This document shows, piece by piece, positions 1-10,500 of a DNA stretch of 64,000 nt. Below the pieces are notes generated by a model. That model searched no databases. It was not told where the DNA came from and saw nothing but the letters and a program-made list of their open reading frames with translations. Made by a program: the position numbers and the translations under genes. Position 1 is the stretch's first letter, and every line of letters begins with the position of its first letter. Origin of the DNA: Amphibalanus amphitrite (Eukaryota; Arthropoda; Thecostraca; Balanomorpha; Balanidae); assembly GCF_019059575.1 (NCBI RefSeq), contig NW_024882982.1, positions 1 through 64,000 on the forward strand, in the 5' to 3' direction.

Positions 1-1160
1 CACACCCAGCTGAATCATGTCATTCTGATCTGGCATCGTATAGTCCTTCCGTCGTGTCCGTGTTGTTGCGGGCGGCGGATTTCGGCCGGTCGGGCGGCGC
101 AGCCGGCGACGTCCCCTCCCGTGCAGCGGCGGCGGCCCGACTGGCGCCGGCCCCGCTCGCCGGTCAGCCGGCGGCCGGCCGGCCGATCGTCTGGCTCCGC
201 CCTCATGGCCAGATTGCCGTCGGTGCGTTGCACAGGCTCCACCTCCGCCCCGGCGGCCCTGTGCTCAGCTGACTGAGCGGCGTTCATTACCCGGGCCGGC
301 GCGGTCGGCGGCGGGCGCGACGGCGTGCTCCCGCCCGACCCTCCCGTCCGCCGGCCCCGCGGCCTACCGCAATCACTGGGTGCGTGTGCGTGTGCAGAGT
401 GCGGCGGCGGTGGGGGTGGTGCGCTCGATACGGTCGCCGGGGACCGTCCCGCTCGCGGTGCGCCGCTGCAGTGCTGTTGCGTGGAGCAGCGCGGCCGCCG
501 AGCCGGGTTTGCCGCGGCCGGCCGCGCGCCGCCGCCGCCGCCGCCCGGGCGGCCCGCCGCTCCCGGAAGCGTTGGCCGCCGCCGCCCCCGCCGCCGCCGC
601 CGCCCAGTCACGACCGCCGCCGTCGCCTTCTCAACCCTTCGTCTCTGCGTTTGAATTTTCCCGCCGCGTTTTTACGACGCAGTGGGCTGTTGCTAGGCGG
701 CCGGCGGCGGCGCGGCCACCGTCACCCCGTCCGCTCGCCGGCACCGACTGGCACGCGCCCGCGGCCGGCTGTTTTTCGGCCCCGTCTGACGTGGTTTTTG
801 TCGACTTCAGGGCCGACGACGACCTGGCGAGGACGCAGCAGCCGTCAAGATGATGGTGACGCGGCGGTGACGATTGTGACGCGCCTGTGGCGAAAAGTGA
901 CGCGACGCCGGCGCCACGGCTGACGCCGAGATGAGACTGGATTTGGTGAGAAAATGCAGCAGTGTGAGACCTGTAGAGCTTCGCCGCAGTGAGTGTGAGT
1001 GAGACTGAGTTTGGTGTGCAGCGGATTCGTCCGTGACTCCGCCGTGTGAGTCGTTGCGCCGTCGTGGGATCTCGAACAGGTGAGTCGGCAGAGCCCCCTG
1101 GTGGGCCGTGGCCGAAACTACCCCGGGGCCTGGACTGACCCGTGATCGCCCCCCCCCCCC
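1..1160 (+). promoter_or_regulatory. CpG-rich block, candidate promoter/first exon
   Basis: The block is strongly GC- and CpG-rich (many GCGGCC, GCCGCC and CGGCGG strings, with a CCG-triplet run near 525-605) and falls abruptly to AT-rich DNA after about 1200. The long open frames here exist on both strands and all frames, which is what extreme GC content produces, so I do not call a protein. A consensus splice donor, CAG followed by GTGAGT, has its GT at 1080-1081 on the + strand, as expected at the end of a noncoding first exon. Which transcript it serves is unknown; the let-7-Complex primary transcript downstream on the same strand is one candidate (inference). A C homopolymer of about 15 nt ends the block near 1149-1163. 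Confidence 0.4.
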
Positions 1161-1442
1161 CCCTCACACTCCTCAGTCCCGGGGAGCTCTGACTGGGAGA
1201 CACTCTCTGACAATGACATGGGAAGGTATATGATGTTTAAGATCGCAAATTATTACAAATATGTTGATTATTCAATATTTAATATTTTGGACAAATTGTA
1301 TTTTAATTGGTATTTTGTGTTAGACGGGATACAACTTGATCTCGTACCTTTTGCTTCTTTCTGCTGATTCAGTTCTGGTAAATATTTGCGTTTGAATGAA
1401 GGGCGATGAAAGTGTGATAGAAAGACCAAAAAGGAAAGAAAA

Positions 1443-1668
<226 letters not shown>

Positions 1669-1699
1669 AGCATGTGACGTGTGCATGAGTGATTGACTG

Positions 1700-1930
1700 G
1701 TTGTGTGGATGATTGAATGAGTGAGTGAGCCAGTGACTAAGTGAACAATTGATTGATTGATTAATTAAGTGAATGAATGAGTGAGTGAGTGCGTGAGTGA
1801 GTGAGTGCGTGAGTGTGTGAGTGAGTGAGTGAGGGAGTGAGTGAGGTAGGGAGTGAGTGCGTGAGTGAGTGAGTGAGTGAGTGAGTGAGTGAGTGAGGGA
1901 GGGAATGAGTGAATGAGTGAATGAGCGAGA
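1700..1930. repeat. (GTGA)n tetranucleotide microsatellite
   Basis: Degenerate tandem array of GTGA/GAGT units with variants such as GTGC and GAAT. It directly continues the GA tract on its left and abuts a second GA tract on its right, forming a compound satellite. Confidence 0.93.
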
Positions 1931-1937
1931 AAGAGAA

Positions 1938-1940
<3 letters not shown>

Positions 1941-2007
<67 letters not shown>
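1941..2007. repeat. (GA)n microsatellite, second tract
   Basis: Nearly pure GA dinucleotide tract closing the compound simple-repeat region that begins at about 1443. Confidence 0.95.
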
Positions 2008-2148
2008 CCATTGTCTAACCACCTGTTCTGGTTTTGGGACACAATTGCACCATTTGCTAATTGCTGTTTTCCTGTACATGAGCGATAGGCTCGTATACGG
2101 GGACAGGTGCGATCTACAGTGGCTAAGAGAGCCCATTTTAACCGGCGT

Positions 2149-2372
2149 CCTGGGCCTCGTTTCAAAAAGCGAGACCGTAGCTTACGGCGGTTTTTGGTCT
2201 TGTATTGCAAATGCATGTGAAGCGATGAGTTAGTTTGAATCGTTGAGTTTATTCATCTTGCAAGCAAGAACAGAAGGGAGAAGGGAAAAAAATTATCGTT
2301 TCACATGCACTTGCAATACAAGACCAAAAACCGGCGTAAGTTACGGACTCGCTTTATGAAACGAGGCCCTGG
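2149..2372. mobile_element. Foldback (inverted-repeat) MITE-like element
   Basis: About 80 bp on the left (from CCTGGGCCTCGTTTCA at 2149, through GGTTTTTGGTCTTGTATTGC, to TGCATGTGAAGCGAT) reappears as its reverse complement on the right, ending at 2372 in ATGAAACGAGGCCCTGG. Only about 60 bp separates the arms. The arms differ at a few positions. No coding potential is visible. The structure is that of a foldback or palindromic MITE; I could not identify a clear target-site duplication, so the superfamily is unknown. Confidence 0.75.
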
Positions 2373-2391
2373 TGAGGTCTGCTTATGACGC

Positions 2392-4918
2392 GACCTGATG
2401 TGGGGGGGCTATTTTTGCCCCCCTCGTATTTCCAAAACTAGTGGACGGATTTGCAAAATTCAAACGGTGTTCGATAGTCCTGTCAAAAGTCAGTTGAAGA
2501 AACTTCAATCGCAGTGACTTCGGAGTTCGGGGTCACTGATGACGTCACAGGTGAGGTCAAAGATAAAATGTTTCATCGTTCACACCTCACGGGTCTTCTA
2601 GGGAATGCGCTATAACATCCAGTGAAACGCATTTTATCGGAAATCATCGATAGAGCGTCAGTTGCCAAGTATATGTGTTGCTAATAGAGGTCACTGATAC
2701 CACACTGAAAACTTTTTTACCATTTCCTGGAGTGTAAACCCGCCATAGCATGGTAGCTTGACACACAGACGTTTTTTACCACCCTCCAGATGGTAAATTT
2801 TACTCTTTCATGGAGAGTAAACTCGTCTGGGAGGGGTAGCGTGACACACAGACGTTTTTTACCATCTTCTGTATGGTAAACTCTTTTGATTTACTCTCGT
2901 CTAGAGGTTAACATTTTCGAAGTTACACGCTGTGGAAGGGTAACTTTTTAACGTGATCCTCCTCTAAAGAGTAGCATGCCATCTACTCTGTGATTTACCC
3001 CCTTACAGAGAGCATATTCTTCTGGCTTACCCTTAGTCACATGGTAATGTTTACTCTTTCCTTTAGTGTAAACCCCCCCAGAGGATGGTAACGGACCCAC
3101 AGACGCTCTTCAGAAGCTTCGCGAAGCTTCTGTTAACCGGAGCTCATCAACTAAAAAACATGCTTCAAGAGCAACAATATCTATTTGGCATTCCGTACAA
3201 ACAATACGAGGGGTTCACCAGCCATGAACATTGTGAGACTCCACTTATTCATACGCGTTCAGCGATGCACACGCGTGACGCGGTAAACAAACATCACGAT
3301 ACAACTTGAATGCAACTTGAACACGAATACTCAAAATGAATACTTGAATATGAATAAGAATTCAGCTCCCTCAAATTGGATAAGGCACAGCGCACAACAT
3401 TTGAAGTGAACGGCAACGTTCCTGGGTGGTCGCCCGTCTACGCATGGGATAATAAAACTGCATCACTACAGTACATATCTTTTTCTAAGTCACCAACAAA
3501 ATGCATCACAACAAAGCTACGCACCTACTCACAACACTCTGCCACGTGGCCGTGCACGGGGTCCTGTTAACCAGGTCAAATTAGCACCACTCAACGGCAC
3601 GCAATGCTCTAGCACATCGGTACTTACAATAAAATGTCCACAGAGGCTCTATAGGCGATGAACAACACACAAGCACAATCACCAACGGCCATGCCGCGCG
3701 GCACCGACACTGCCCACATCCTCTCTCGGAGACCAACGGCCGAAAACTGACAGATGCGCGCGGCCTTCAAACCGCAAACGGCCGATCTCGTTTCTGATTG
3801 GCTGATTGATACTCTTTCAAATATTATATTCACGAGGGTAAACAAGATCCACGCATGGAACGACCACCTGCACACGAGTCACAATACCTAGGAGGAAAGA
3901 GTTTTCGTCCTGTTCAGGATTGCGAGAGTAATATTGATATTTACATGGTAATAATACTCTTTGCTGGCGAATAACTTCAATTTTACCACGTACCGTTACC
4001 ATGCACATAATGGTAGCAGCGAGGTACCCTTTCAATATGCTCTTATCTTGCGGGTTTGGTAAAAATGAATCCTCCAGGAGGTGGTAAAAAGTTTTGAGTG
4101 AGGGTCACAGAGGTCAGGTCACCAAGGGTCAGTACAAGAACCTAATGTTGTTAAGGCTGTATGATGCATGTTTTATGGACATTTTGTTCATTTCCAGCTC
4201 AATGGTATTGGCTACACGACCATCAGGAACGGTTTAGGCTACTTTCTGGTGGAGGTCAGGTCAAAGAAAGTCAACTTTCAAAATTAGTACTTGGCATAAA
4301 ATGGGTATCGATTCGATGCAGCTTGTCACGGGGAGTCTAATAGTGGTCTTTGTTTTGCGCTACGTGGTTTAGAATTGCTAAAATTTGAGTTTAAAAATTT
4401 TACGTCATCAATTTTGAGCCGTTTCTACGCTATAATTTGGCAAAAAGATGAGGTATCAATCTAAAATTTGGTATGTGGATGGAAGACGCTGGGTTCTATC
4501 ACATGTATTCTTTTTTCGAAGTTCCAATTTTTTTGGGGGGAGGTATTTTGGCTATTTCATAAAAAATACATTTTATTTTATAGTCGAAATAAAACAAATT
4601 AAAAGTTCGAGATAGCAGTGTTATAGTCCTGGTAATTAAACACCATTTATTTTTTTAGACATTTTTCTGTATCTTTGAAAATATTGGCCTGATAGTTCTT
4701 CCCATGAAACCTTTTTTGGGTCGAAATGGCTGAACATGACATTCTGAGGTCATTTGTGGCTAGCCTATCAAAACCTTTGGGAATATTTTTAGTCGCAATG
4801 TGTAAAATTGATGCCCAGGAGGGTACTGAAAGTTTGAAGACGATCGGCGCAGTGGTTTGGGAGATATAATAAAAAAAGTCTGGAAGGGGCGAACAATAGC
4901 CCCCCCCCCTCCACCTGA
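2392..4918. mobile_element. Inverted-repeat element with G/C-run ends (outer element of a nest)
   Basis: The left end carries CCTGATGTGGGGGGGC followed by TATTTTTGCCCCCC. The right end carries GGGGCGAACAATAGCC, a C run, then TCCACCTGAG, which is approximately the reverse complement of the left end. The interior outside the nested element holds AGGTCA half-sites and a TGACGTCA near 2540, resembling the TTAA-flanked elements at 17.8, 30.3 and 37.0 kb. The boundaries are approximate and I found no target duplication. A second element (2703-4100) lies inside it. No transposase is recognisable. Confidence 0.45.
2703..4100. mobile_element. Nested terminal-inverted-repeat element, noncoding
   Basis: Left terminus CACTGAAAACTTTTTTACCA and right terminus TGGTAAAAAGTTTTGAGTG form an imperfect inverted repeat that extends inward through TCCTGGAG / CTCCAGGA. 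The left part contains internal direct repeats, notably two copies of ACACACAGACGTTTTTTACC about 80 bp apart (near 2762 and 2843), interspersed with short TGGTAAA / TTTACC inversions. No transposase frame is seen, so it is non-autonomous. The CACT start resembles CACTA-type ends, but I found no 2-3 bp duplication that settles it. Confidence 0.6.
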
Positions 4919-6320
4919 GAGCGGGAGCACTCAGGCACTCAGGTGTCAGGCGGGATAGGGCAGTTACACGCTCCTGTACCCACGTGCGTGACACAAGTCC
5001 TCAATAATATGGCATTGACGATGATCAGGATCTCGTGAGATGTATTCATCTTCCGCTAACTGATCATTCAATGTAGCCACCGTCTGCGCCGACGACGGTC
5101 TCGACGCGGGGACGGAAGCGCCTGCGGGTCTTGACGATGTAGGACATTTCCAGACCCTCCCATACTTATGCCATGATGCAAGTCTTCAGCAACTTCATGT
5201 TCGAAATGAGAGGTGGCCCGGAGCTTATTCTGCAGAGTGCTCGGCACGCCTTAATCGAGTGGGCTGAGTTCGGGCCTAAAGCAGCCTCACCACAGGTGAT
5301 CTGGCCCACCGAGCTCCTGTCAGTCTGGGTTAGACGGCAGCGGTGATGTTGGAGGGTGTTCCGTGCTGTTAAAATGGGAAGTGACCCTCCAGATAGGGAA
5401 TCTTGACCCCCGGGTTGATCCCGTTATTCATTTCTTTGGTGTCGAAGAAGATGACCTTTTCTGTCCACCAGATCTCTGGACATCCTTCCATTGCCACTGA
5501 CATGTTGCTGCGTTTTCGTCAATTTTGGCCTACCGCGACTGTAACGGCATGAGGACATTTTCTCAGGAATTACCCGGTCGGATCATTACCTTTACCTCCT
5601 GAACCTTTCACCGAAAAACGCCACATCGTGCTACAACTCGCACTTGTTCATGTCGCACCTGGCCGCTGCGCACAGGCAGCCAGTGACAAGGCGCACCTTC
5701 GAACCCATCACTGAACGTTAACACAATTTCAAGGTCATATTTGCACGACCCTCAGCTGAACGGTCAACGAAGGGTCATTCATGCGGTGATTGGCTGATTG
5801 TCCACTAATCATAGCGCGCGTTAAATGACGTCCAAAACAATCGTCAGGACTTCTGGATATGCTGTATTTCACTCACTCGAACAGAGATTAGTAAACCTGT
5901 ACACCTATTTTTTGTATCCCTGAGCTCTTCTTTGCTGCACATTAACTGTTCACTGTATTATCAGCATTATCATATGGTCATATCAATATGACAGGAATAC
6001 ATGGCATCTGCCACACCCCGTTTTCAATCCTAGCGTACGATAATACCCATTTGTGGTCGGGCTTTGACAAATGTCTCACGCGTCTGTGGCTGTCCGACTA
6101 TCCCTTTGCTGTTAGGGTTTGATCAATGCCTTACAGCATATTCTGTGGCTGTCCGTACAGTCTTCGCCTAATCAGGACCGACGAGAGGGGAGGGTCAAAC
6201 GAGCGCAACTGTCCACTGAACGGTGCCCCACCACCCAGCACTTGCTGCTCCGATCGAGGGAATGGGTGCTGCCGAACATAAGGCTGGCGGCATCCACAGG
6301 GCTGCCCGATGACCACGGGA
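4919..6320. other. Unassigned noncoding stretch
   Basis: Mixed-composition DNA with only short open frames that show no recognisable motif. Nothing further is seen. Confidence 0.5.
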
Positions 6321-6660
6321 AGTAACGATGGGTGATGGGACTGATGGGAGGTGGATGATTCGTGGTATGAGGTGGATGGTAGGTGGGAGGCGGTGGAAGA
6401 TATGTGGTGGGAAATGGGTGGTGGGTGGTGTTTGGTGGATTATGGGTGGTGGGAGGTGGAAGATTGTCGGATAGGTGGTGGGTGGTAAATGGTAGATGGT
6501 GGGAGTTAGATGAATAGCGGTGGGTGGTGTGAGGTGTGCGCTAGGTGGGTCGGTGGTGGTGAGTGATGGTAGGCGAGGGTGGTTAGTGGATGATTGGCGA
6601 TAGACAGCGGTGATGAGTACTGAGTAGTAGGCGACACTTGCTGACCAGGTGGTCAGGAGG
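6321..6660. repeat. G-rich GGTGG-type degenerate minisatellite
   Basis: Irregular tandem array of GGTGGTGGGAGGTGG, GTGGATGG and GGTAGGTGG variants on the + strand, strongly purine-biased with many closely spaced GG and GGG runs. It could form G-quadruplexes on the + strand, but that is structural inference from the G spacing only. Confidence 0.75.
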
Positions 6661-7124
6661 GTAAAATTTGGGTGATGTGTGGTGAGCTACAAGCGCTGAA
6701 TGATAGACGACTATCTGGAGATTTGCCTTTGGGTCAGATCAGAATGACACCCTGAAGCGCATGGTCGTATAGTCATGGTCAATTAGTCCTTATGATCTAA
6801 TTGTTGATTACTTTAGATCTCGCCTCGTAAGTGTATGCTGGATATCTCTCTTCTCCTTGTCAAATTGAGAATAGAGATGCGAAATCTTGGAATGTTTATG
6901 TAAAATTCATCCATCAAATTCGTCGTTGCTACCATATTCTATTTCGAGGTGTCTGCTGAATCTGACAGTCTATTCCTGTATACTGTGTCCATTGCACTCC
7001 AGCATAAGTCCGGCTTATTGTCTGGGCTCAGACTCCAAAGGCACACCTGGGTCTGAATTTAGACCAGCTTATAGTTTATGCCACCACAGCTTTATATCAG
7101 TCCCCATGGTGATCCGCTCCTCCT

Positions 7125-7127
<3 letters not shown>

Positions 7128-7223
<96 letters not shown>

Positions 7224-7271
7224 CCTCTCCTCTCCTCTCCTCTCCTCTCCTCTCCTCTCCTCTCCTCTCCT
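7128..7271. repeat. (CT)n followed by (CCTCT)n
   Basis: About 90 bp of pure CT dinucleotide repeat passes directly into ten or more CCTCT pentamers. The overlapping Ser-Leu and Arg-Glu open frames here are repeat artefacts. Confidence 0.97.
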
Positions 7272-7679
7272 TCCGGCTCATCTGCACCCGTGTTCCCATG
7301 GTCAACAGTGTCCCCGTGCAATGTCTAATAGTCAAGCGGTCCCTGGTCCCGGTGGTCCCTCGCAGCTCAGTCGCTGCGGTCCCCGCGTGGTCCGGATTGG
7401 ACCGTCAGTCGCCTCTTTGTCTCCTCTCGTGTTCCACACAGTCTCTTCTGCTCCCGAAGCTCCCAATCTCTAGTGGTCCTCTCACGACCTCCACTGGTTC
7501 TGGGGTCCCTGGTCCAGCGGTCCCTGGTCTCCGCGTGGTCCCGCGTGGTCCCGAGTGGTCCAGTCCCTCCTGGTCTCCGTCGGGCCGCTGTCTCCTGTGA
7601 CCCTCCTGGCCAGCCAGCCAGCCAGCCGGGCGGTGGGCCGAGTGAGGGGCTACGATCAATAGCTGGTTACCGGGCGCGG

Positions 7680-7935
7680 CGACTGGCCACCGGGACTGGC
7701 CGGGGAGCGTCGGGGAGTCGCCGGGGACCGCCGGGGAGCGCCGGGGAGTCGCCGGGGAGTCGCCGGGGAGCGTCGAGGAGTCGCCGGGGAGCGTCGGGAA
7801 GTCGCCGGGGAGCGCCGGGAGTAGCCGGGGAGTCGTCGGGGAGCCGGGGAGCGCCGGGAGTAGCCGGGGAGCCGGGGAGCGTCGGGGAGCCGCCGAGGAG
7901 TCGCCGGGGAGTCGCCGGGGAGCCAGAGAGCCGCC
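7680..7935. repeat. GC-rich minisatellite, GCCGGGGAG(T/C) units
   Basis: Tandem units built on GCCGGGGAGTCGCCGGGG and GCCGGGGAGCGTCGGGG variants, about 12 to 15 bp per unit, continuing for roughly 250 bp. A short CCAG tetranucleotide run (7610-7632) lies just upstream. Apparent long frames on both strands (Arg-Ser-Pro-Gly repeats) come from the array. Confidence 0.85.
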
Positions 7936-7984
7936 AGGGAGTCTCTGGGACCCTGTCGCCACCTCAGCGCTGGGGCTAACAGCA

Positions 7985-9320
7985 AAGTATTTAGAGCGTG
8001 GTGGGTGGAGCCGTTGCGTTTGGCAACGAGATGTTTCAGAGCTTAGACTTTAAGAGGGACTTGCTTTTCATATATATATATTTTTTAATGTGCCCTGAGT
8101 GAATAATTCACAACATACCTAACTGATGATTGATGGATTCCAATGCCTGTCTTGAGTGCGGTGGTTTGAAGCTATATGACTGGGCTTTTATAAGTACGAA
8201 GCACGATGCATCAGCTGCGGCTTCGAGTCCGATGGGGGATTTCTTGGACTGAAGTTCAAAATAGGCTTGGAATCAGATTCCAGGCTTTTCATCGATTTTT
8301 GACTGAATCTAATCCACAACAATAGACTAGGTAGAATATCCGAAACCCGAAGGGTTAGGCCATTTACATAGCCTTGGCTAGGCCTGACATTTTTGGGCCA
8401 TTTTGGCCAGGAGCGGCCTGCGAGGAGGCTGATCACTTGGCTACCGCTTCCCCTGCGGCCCTCTGAGGCTTTCATAGAACAGAGACAGACGGAGTTGCAG
8501 TCCTGCTGTAGTACAAAAACTAACTTTCTTACGCTACCTGTAGTCCATTAATTTACTTAGTTCTGAACTAATCGGCGCGTATGCAATGCATCTAGCTATG
8601 CTGGCCAGTGGCCACTGATCAAGATTTGATGGTGTACCTACTTGTATGCCCATGGTAGGCTGATCCACTTTCTAGGACCAGTACCGTGTATCGGTATCCC
8701 GACCCCTCCGCTCATCACTGAGCGCCATTTTGGTCCGACCCCGGTCGGAAACAGCACTCGCCATCGGTCACCGACCTTGAGGCTCCACAAATGAAGAAGA
8801 TTGATGAAAATGGCCGTAAATTATGCCGCTGCCGTCATTCTAGGTCAGCTAATTAAACACATAGCTCCGCGTAATTGGTCCAATTTGTATTACCGCACCT
8901 GTACGCTACCTTGGAAGGGGATGCACTCAGTATGGCCACAGCGGTATTCACACACATAGTTGTGCTTTCAGAGCTTAATTAGTCACGGAATTCGGAAAGT
9001 AGCATCATTGTAACATCATCACGGAATTCATCTTGAAGGCATCATTGTTAAGTAGGAAATCACACAGGCTCTCATCACAATTAAACCAAAACAATGCATC
9101 TTTTTTACATACATCTATCGTATCTGCATTGGTGCCAGCTAGCCACTCTGCAGCTTTCGGTGTTTCAGTGAACCTAATTCCTACCTATCTTTTGCCGAGC
9201 GATTTATAGTTTCCATGGGCTGATATTGACTTGGTCCGGCTTTTCGATATCATTTACATATCAACGGCGTCTCTCCATGCAAAAAAGTTAGGAGGGTTTG
9301 TATGTTGCCGCTTCTGTTGC
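7985..9320. other. Unassigned noncoding stretch
   Basis: AT-moderate DNA with no open frame of interest, no recognisable RNA gene and no repeat structure that I could define. Confidence 0.5.
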
Positions 9321-9329
9321 TGCGGTAGC

Positions 9330-10500
9330 TGTCAAATTTTCAGCCCCTCTCCTCCGTCCGAAGAGGGGGAGGGTGGTCCACCTCTCAGCTGATGAGGCTG
9401 TTCCGCCGTTACCAGGTCCGTCCCCCTCCCGTGTAACCCCTGCCCCGTCCCTCCTCTGCCCCCAATCTGACCCTGGCCCGCGCTCTTGGCGGTGCGGCGG
9501 GCCAGCCGGCGTGCCAGCCCCGACCCCTCCCCGGGAAGGGTTCAACCATTGGCCGCTCGCCGCGGCAATTGACCAATCGAAACACGACAGACGGCCTGGG
9601 AGGGGTGCCGCGGTCGGGGAGAGGGGACGTGGCCGCCACGCCGGCCGGCGCCGCGCCAGTCAGCCCGTGCCAGCCACCACGCGGCACGTGCGCGCGAGCG
9701 GTGGTACGTGGCCGGCGGGACGTGCCCTGTGGAGCGCCGCTGGCGAGTCGTGGTGCCCAGACGGTGTTTATGTGAACCTCCGACCAATTGTGCCTCGGAC
9801 AGCACGGCTCGCCTGGTTTTGTTGTGGCGTTTTAGAACCAAGAAAATGGACAAGACTTAGTAGAGCGGCTGTCTGATTTTCAAAGATCACCAAGAAATCG
9901 ATTTTTGTCATTTTTTACACTTAGTTTCTGATTCTTTTCGCTTTTAAAAATATTGCTGGTTTCTTGCTTGTCTTTTTTGCTTTATACTAATCGAGTCCGA
10001 TTTGTGCTATGTTGCGTATTGCGTGCCCGTCCCTGTATAGCTCGGCGAAGCGCCGCTCCGAGCAGCGTCGCGCGCGCCGGCCGCGGACGACGAGCGTCGG
10101 CGGAGCGGCGCGGCGTGGCGCGCATGCGCCGTCGGCCGGTCGGCGGAGCCGTTTTCGAGCGGCGCGGCGCCGGTCGGGCCGCGGCCGCCGCCCGCGCGAG
10201 GACGCGCCCGAGCCCCGCCGTCTCCGCTCGCCTTTGTCGAGCAAAAAGCCGAAAGGGTTGCGGCGGAATTCGACAAAAAGTGGGCGGCGCGGCGCGGGCG
10301 ACGCCGCCCGGTGTGGCCGGCCGAACCGTCAGTCGCCGGCGCGCCACCGCGACCGACGCGCACCTTCTCTGGATGCCGGAGGCCGCCCGCCACCGCCCGC
10401 CCGCCGTCATCGGCCGCCCCCGGACTCAACCCGTAGATCCGAACTTGTGGTGTTTTTGGTCTCAAGTTTGATTCTATGGGTGTAGGCCGGGGGTCGCTGT
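9330..10500 (+). promoter_or_regulatory. CpG-rich block enclosing mir-100
   Basis: Two GC- and CpG-dense segments (about 9330-9780 and 10030-10440) are separated by AT-rich DNA. The second contains the mir-100 hairpin at its right edge. The open frames across it are Arg/Ala/Pro-rich on both strands and look compositional. A promoter or exon of the miRNA primary transcript is a reasonable inference from the CpG density and position; no TATA box or initiator was identified. Confidence 0.35.
10417..10493 (+). ncRNA. mir-100: mir-100 precursor hairpin
   Basis: The 5' arm at 10428-10450 reads AACCCGTAGATCC followed by GAACTTGTGG, identical as far as I recall to the mature miR-100 of other bilaterians. 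The 3' arm at about 10463-10485 (CAAGTTTGATTCTATGGGTG) pairs back with two G-U wobbles and a small internal loop around mature positions 10-11. The terminal loop is about 12 nt. The lower stem is a perfect 7-bp match, CCCCCGG (10417-10423) with CCGGGGG (10487-10493). miR-100 is the first member of the conserved let-7-Complex, and here it lies 11.9 kb upstream of let-7 on the same strand, inside a CpG-rich block. Confidence 0.97.

Noticed and set aside
15-1203. Overlapping long open frames on both strands
   Set aside because: They occur in all frames of an extreme-GC, CpG-rich block, with Arg/Ala/Pro-rich translations and no domain.
6887-7985. Frames of 130 to 237 residues over CT and GCCGGGGAG repeats
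   Set aside because: Low-complexity sequence readable in several frames on both strands; no gene.
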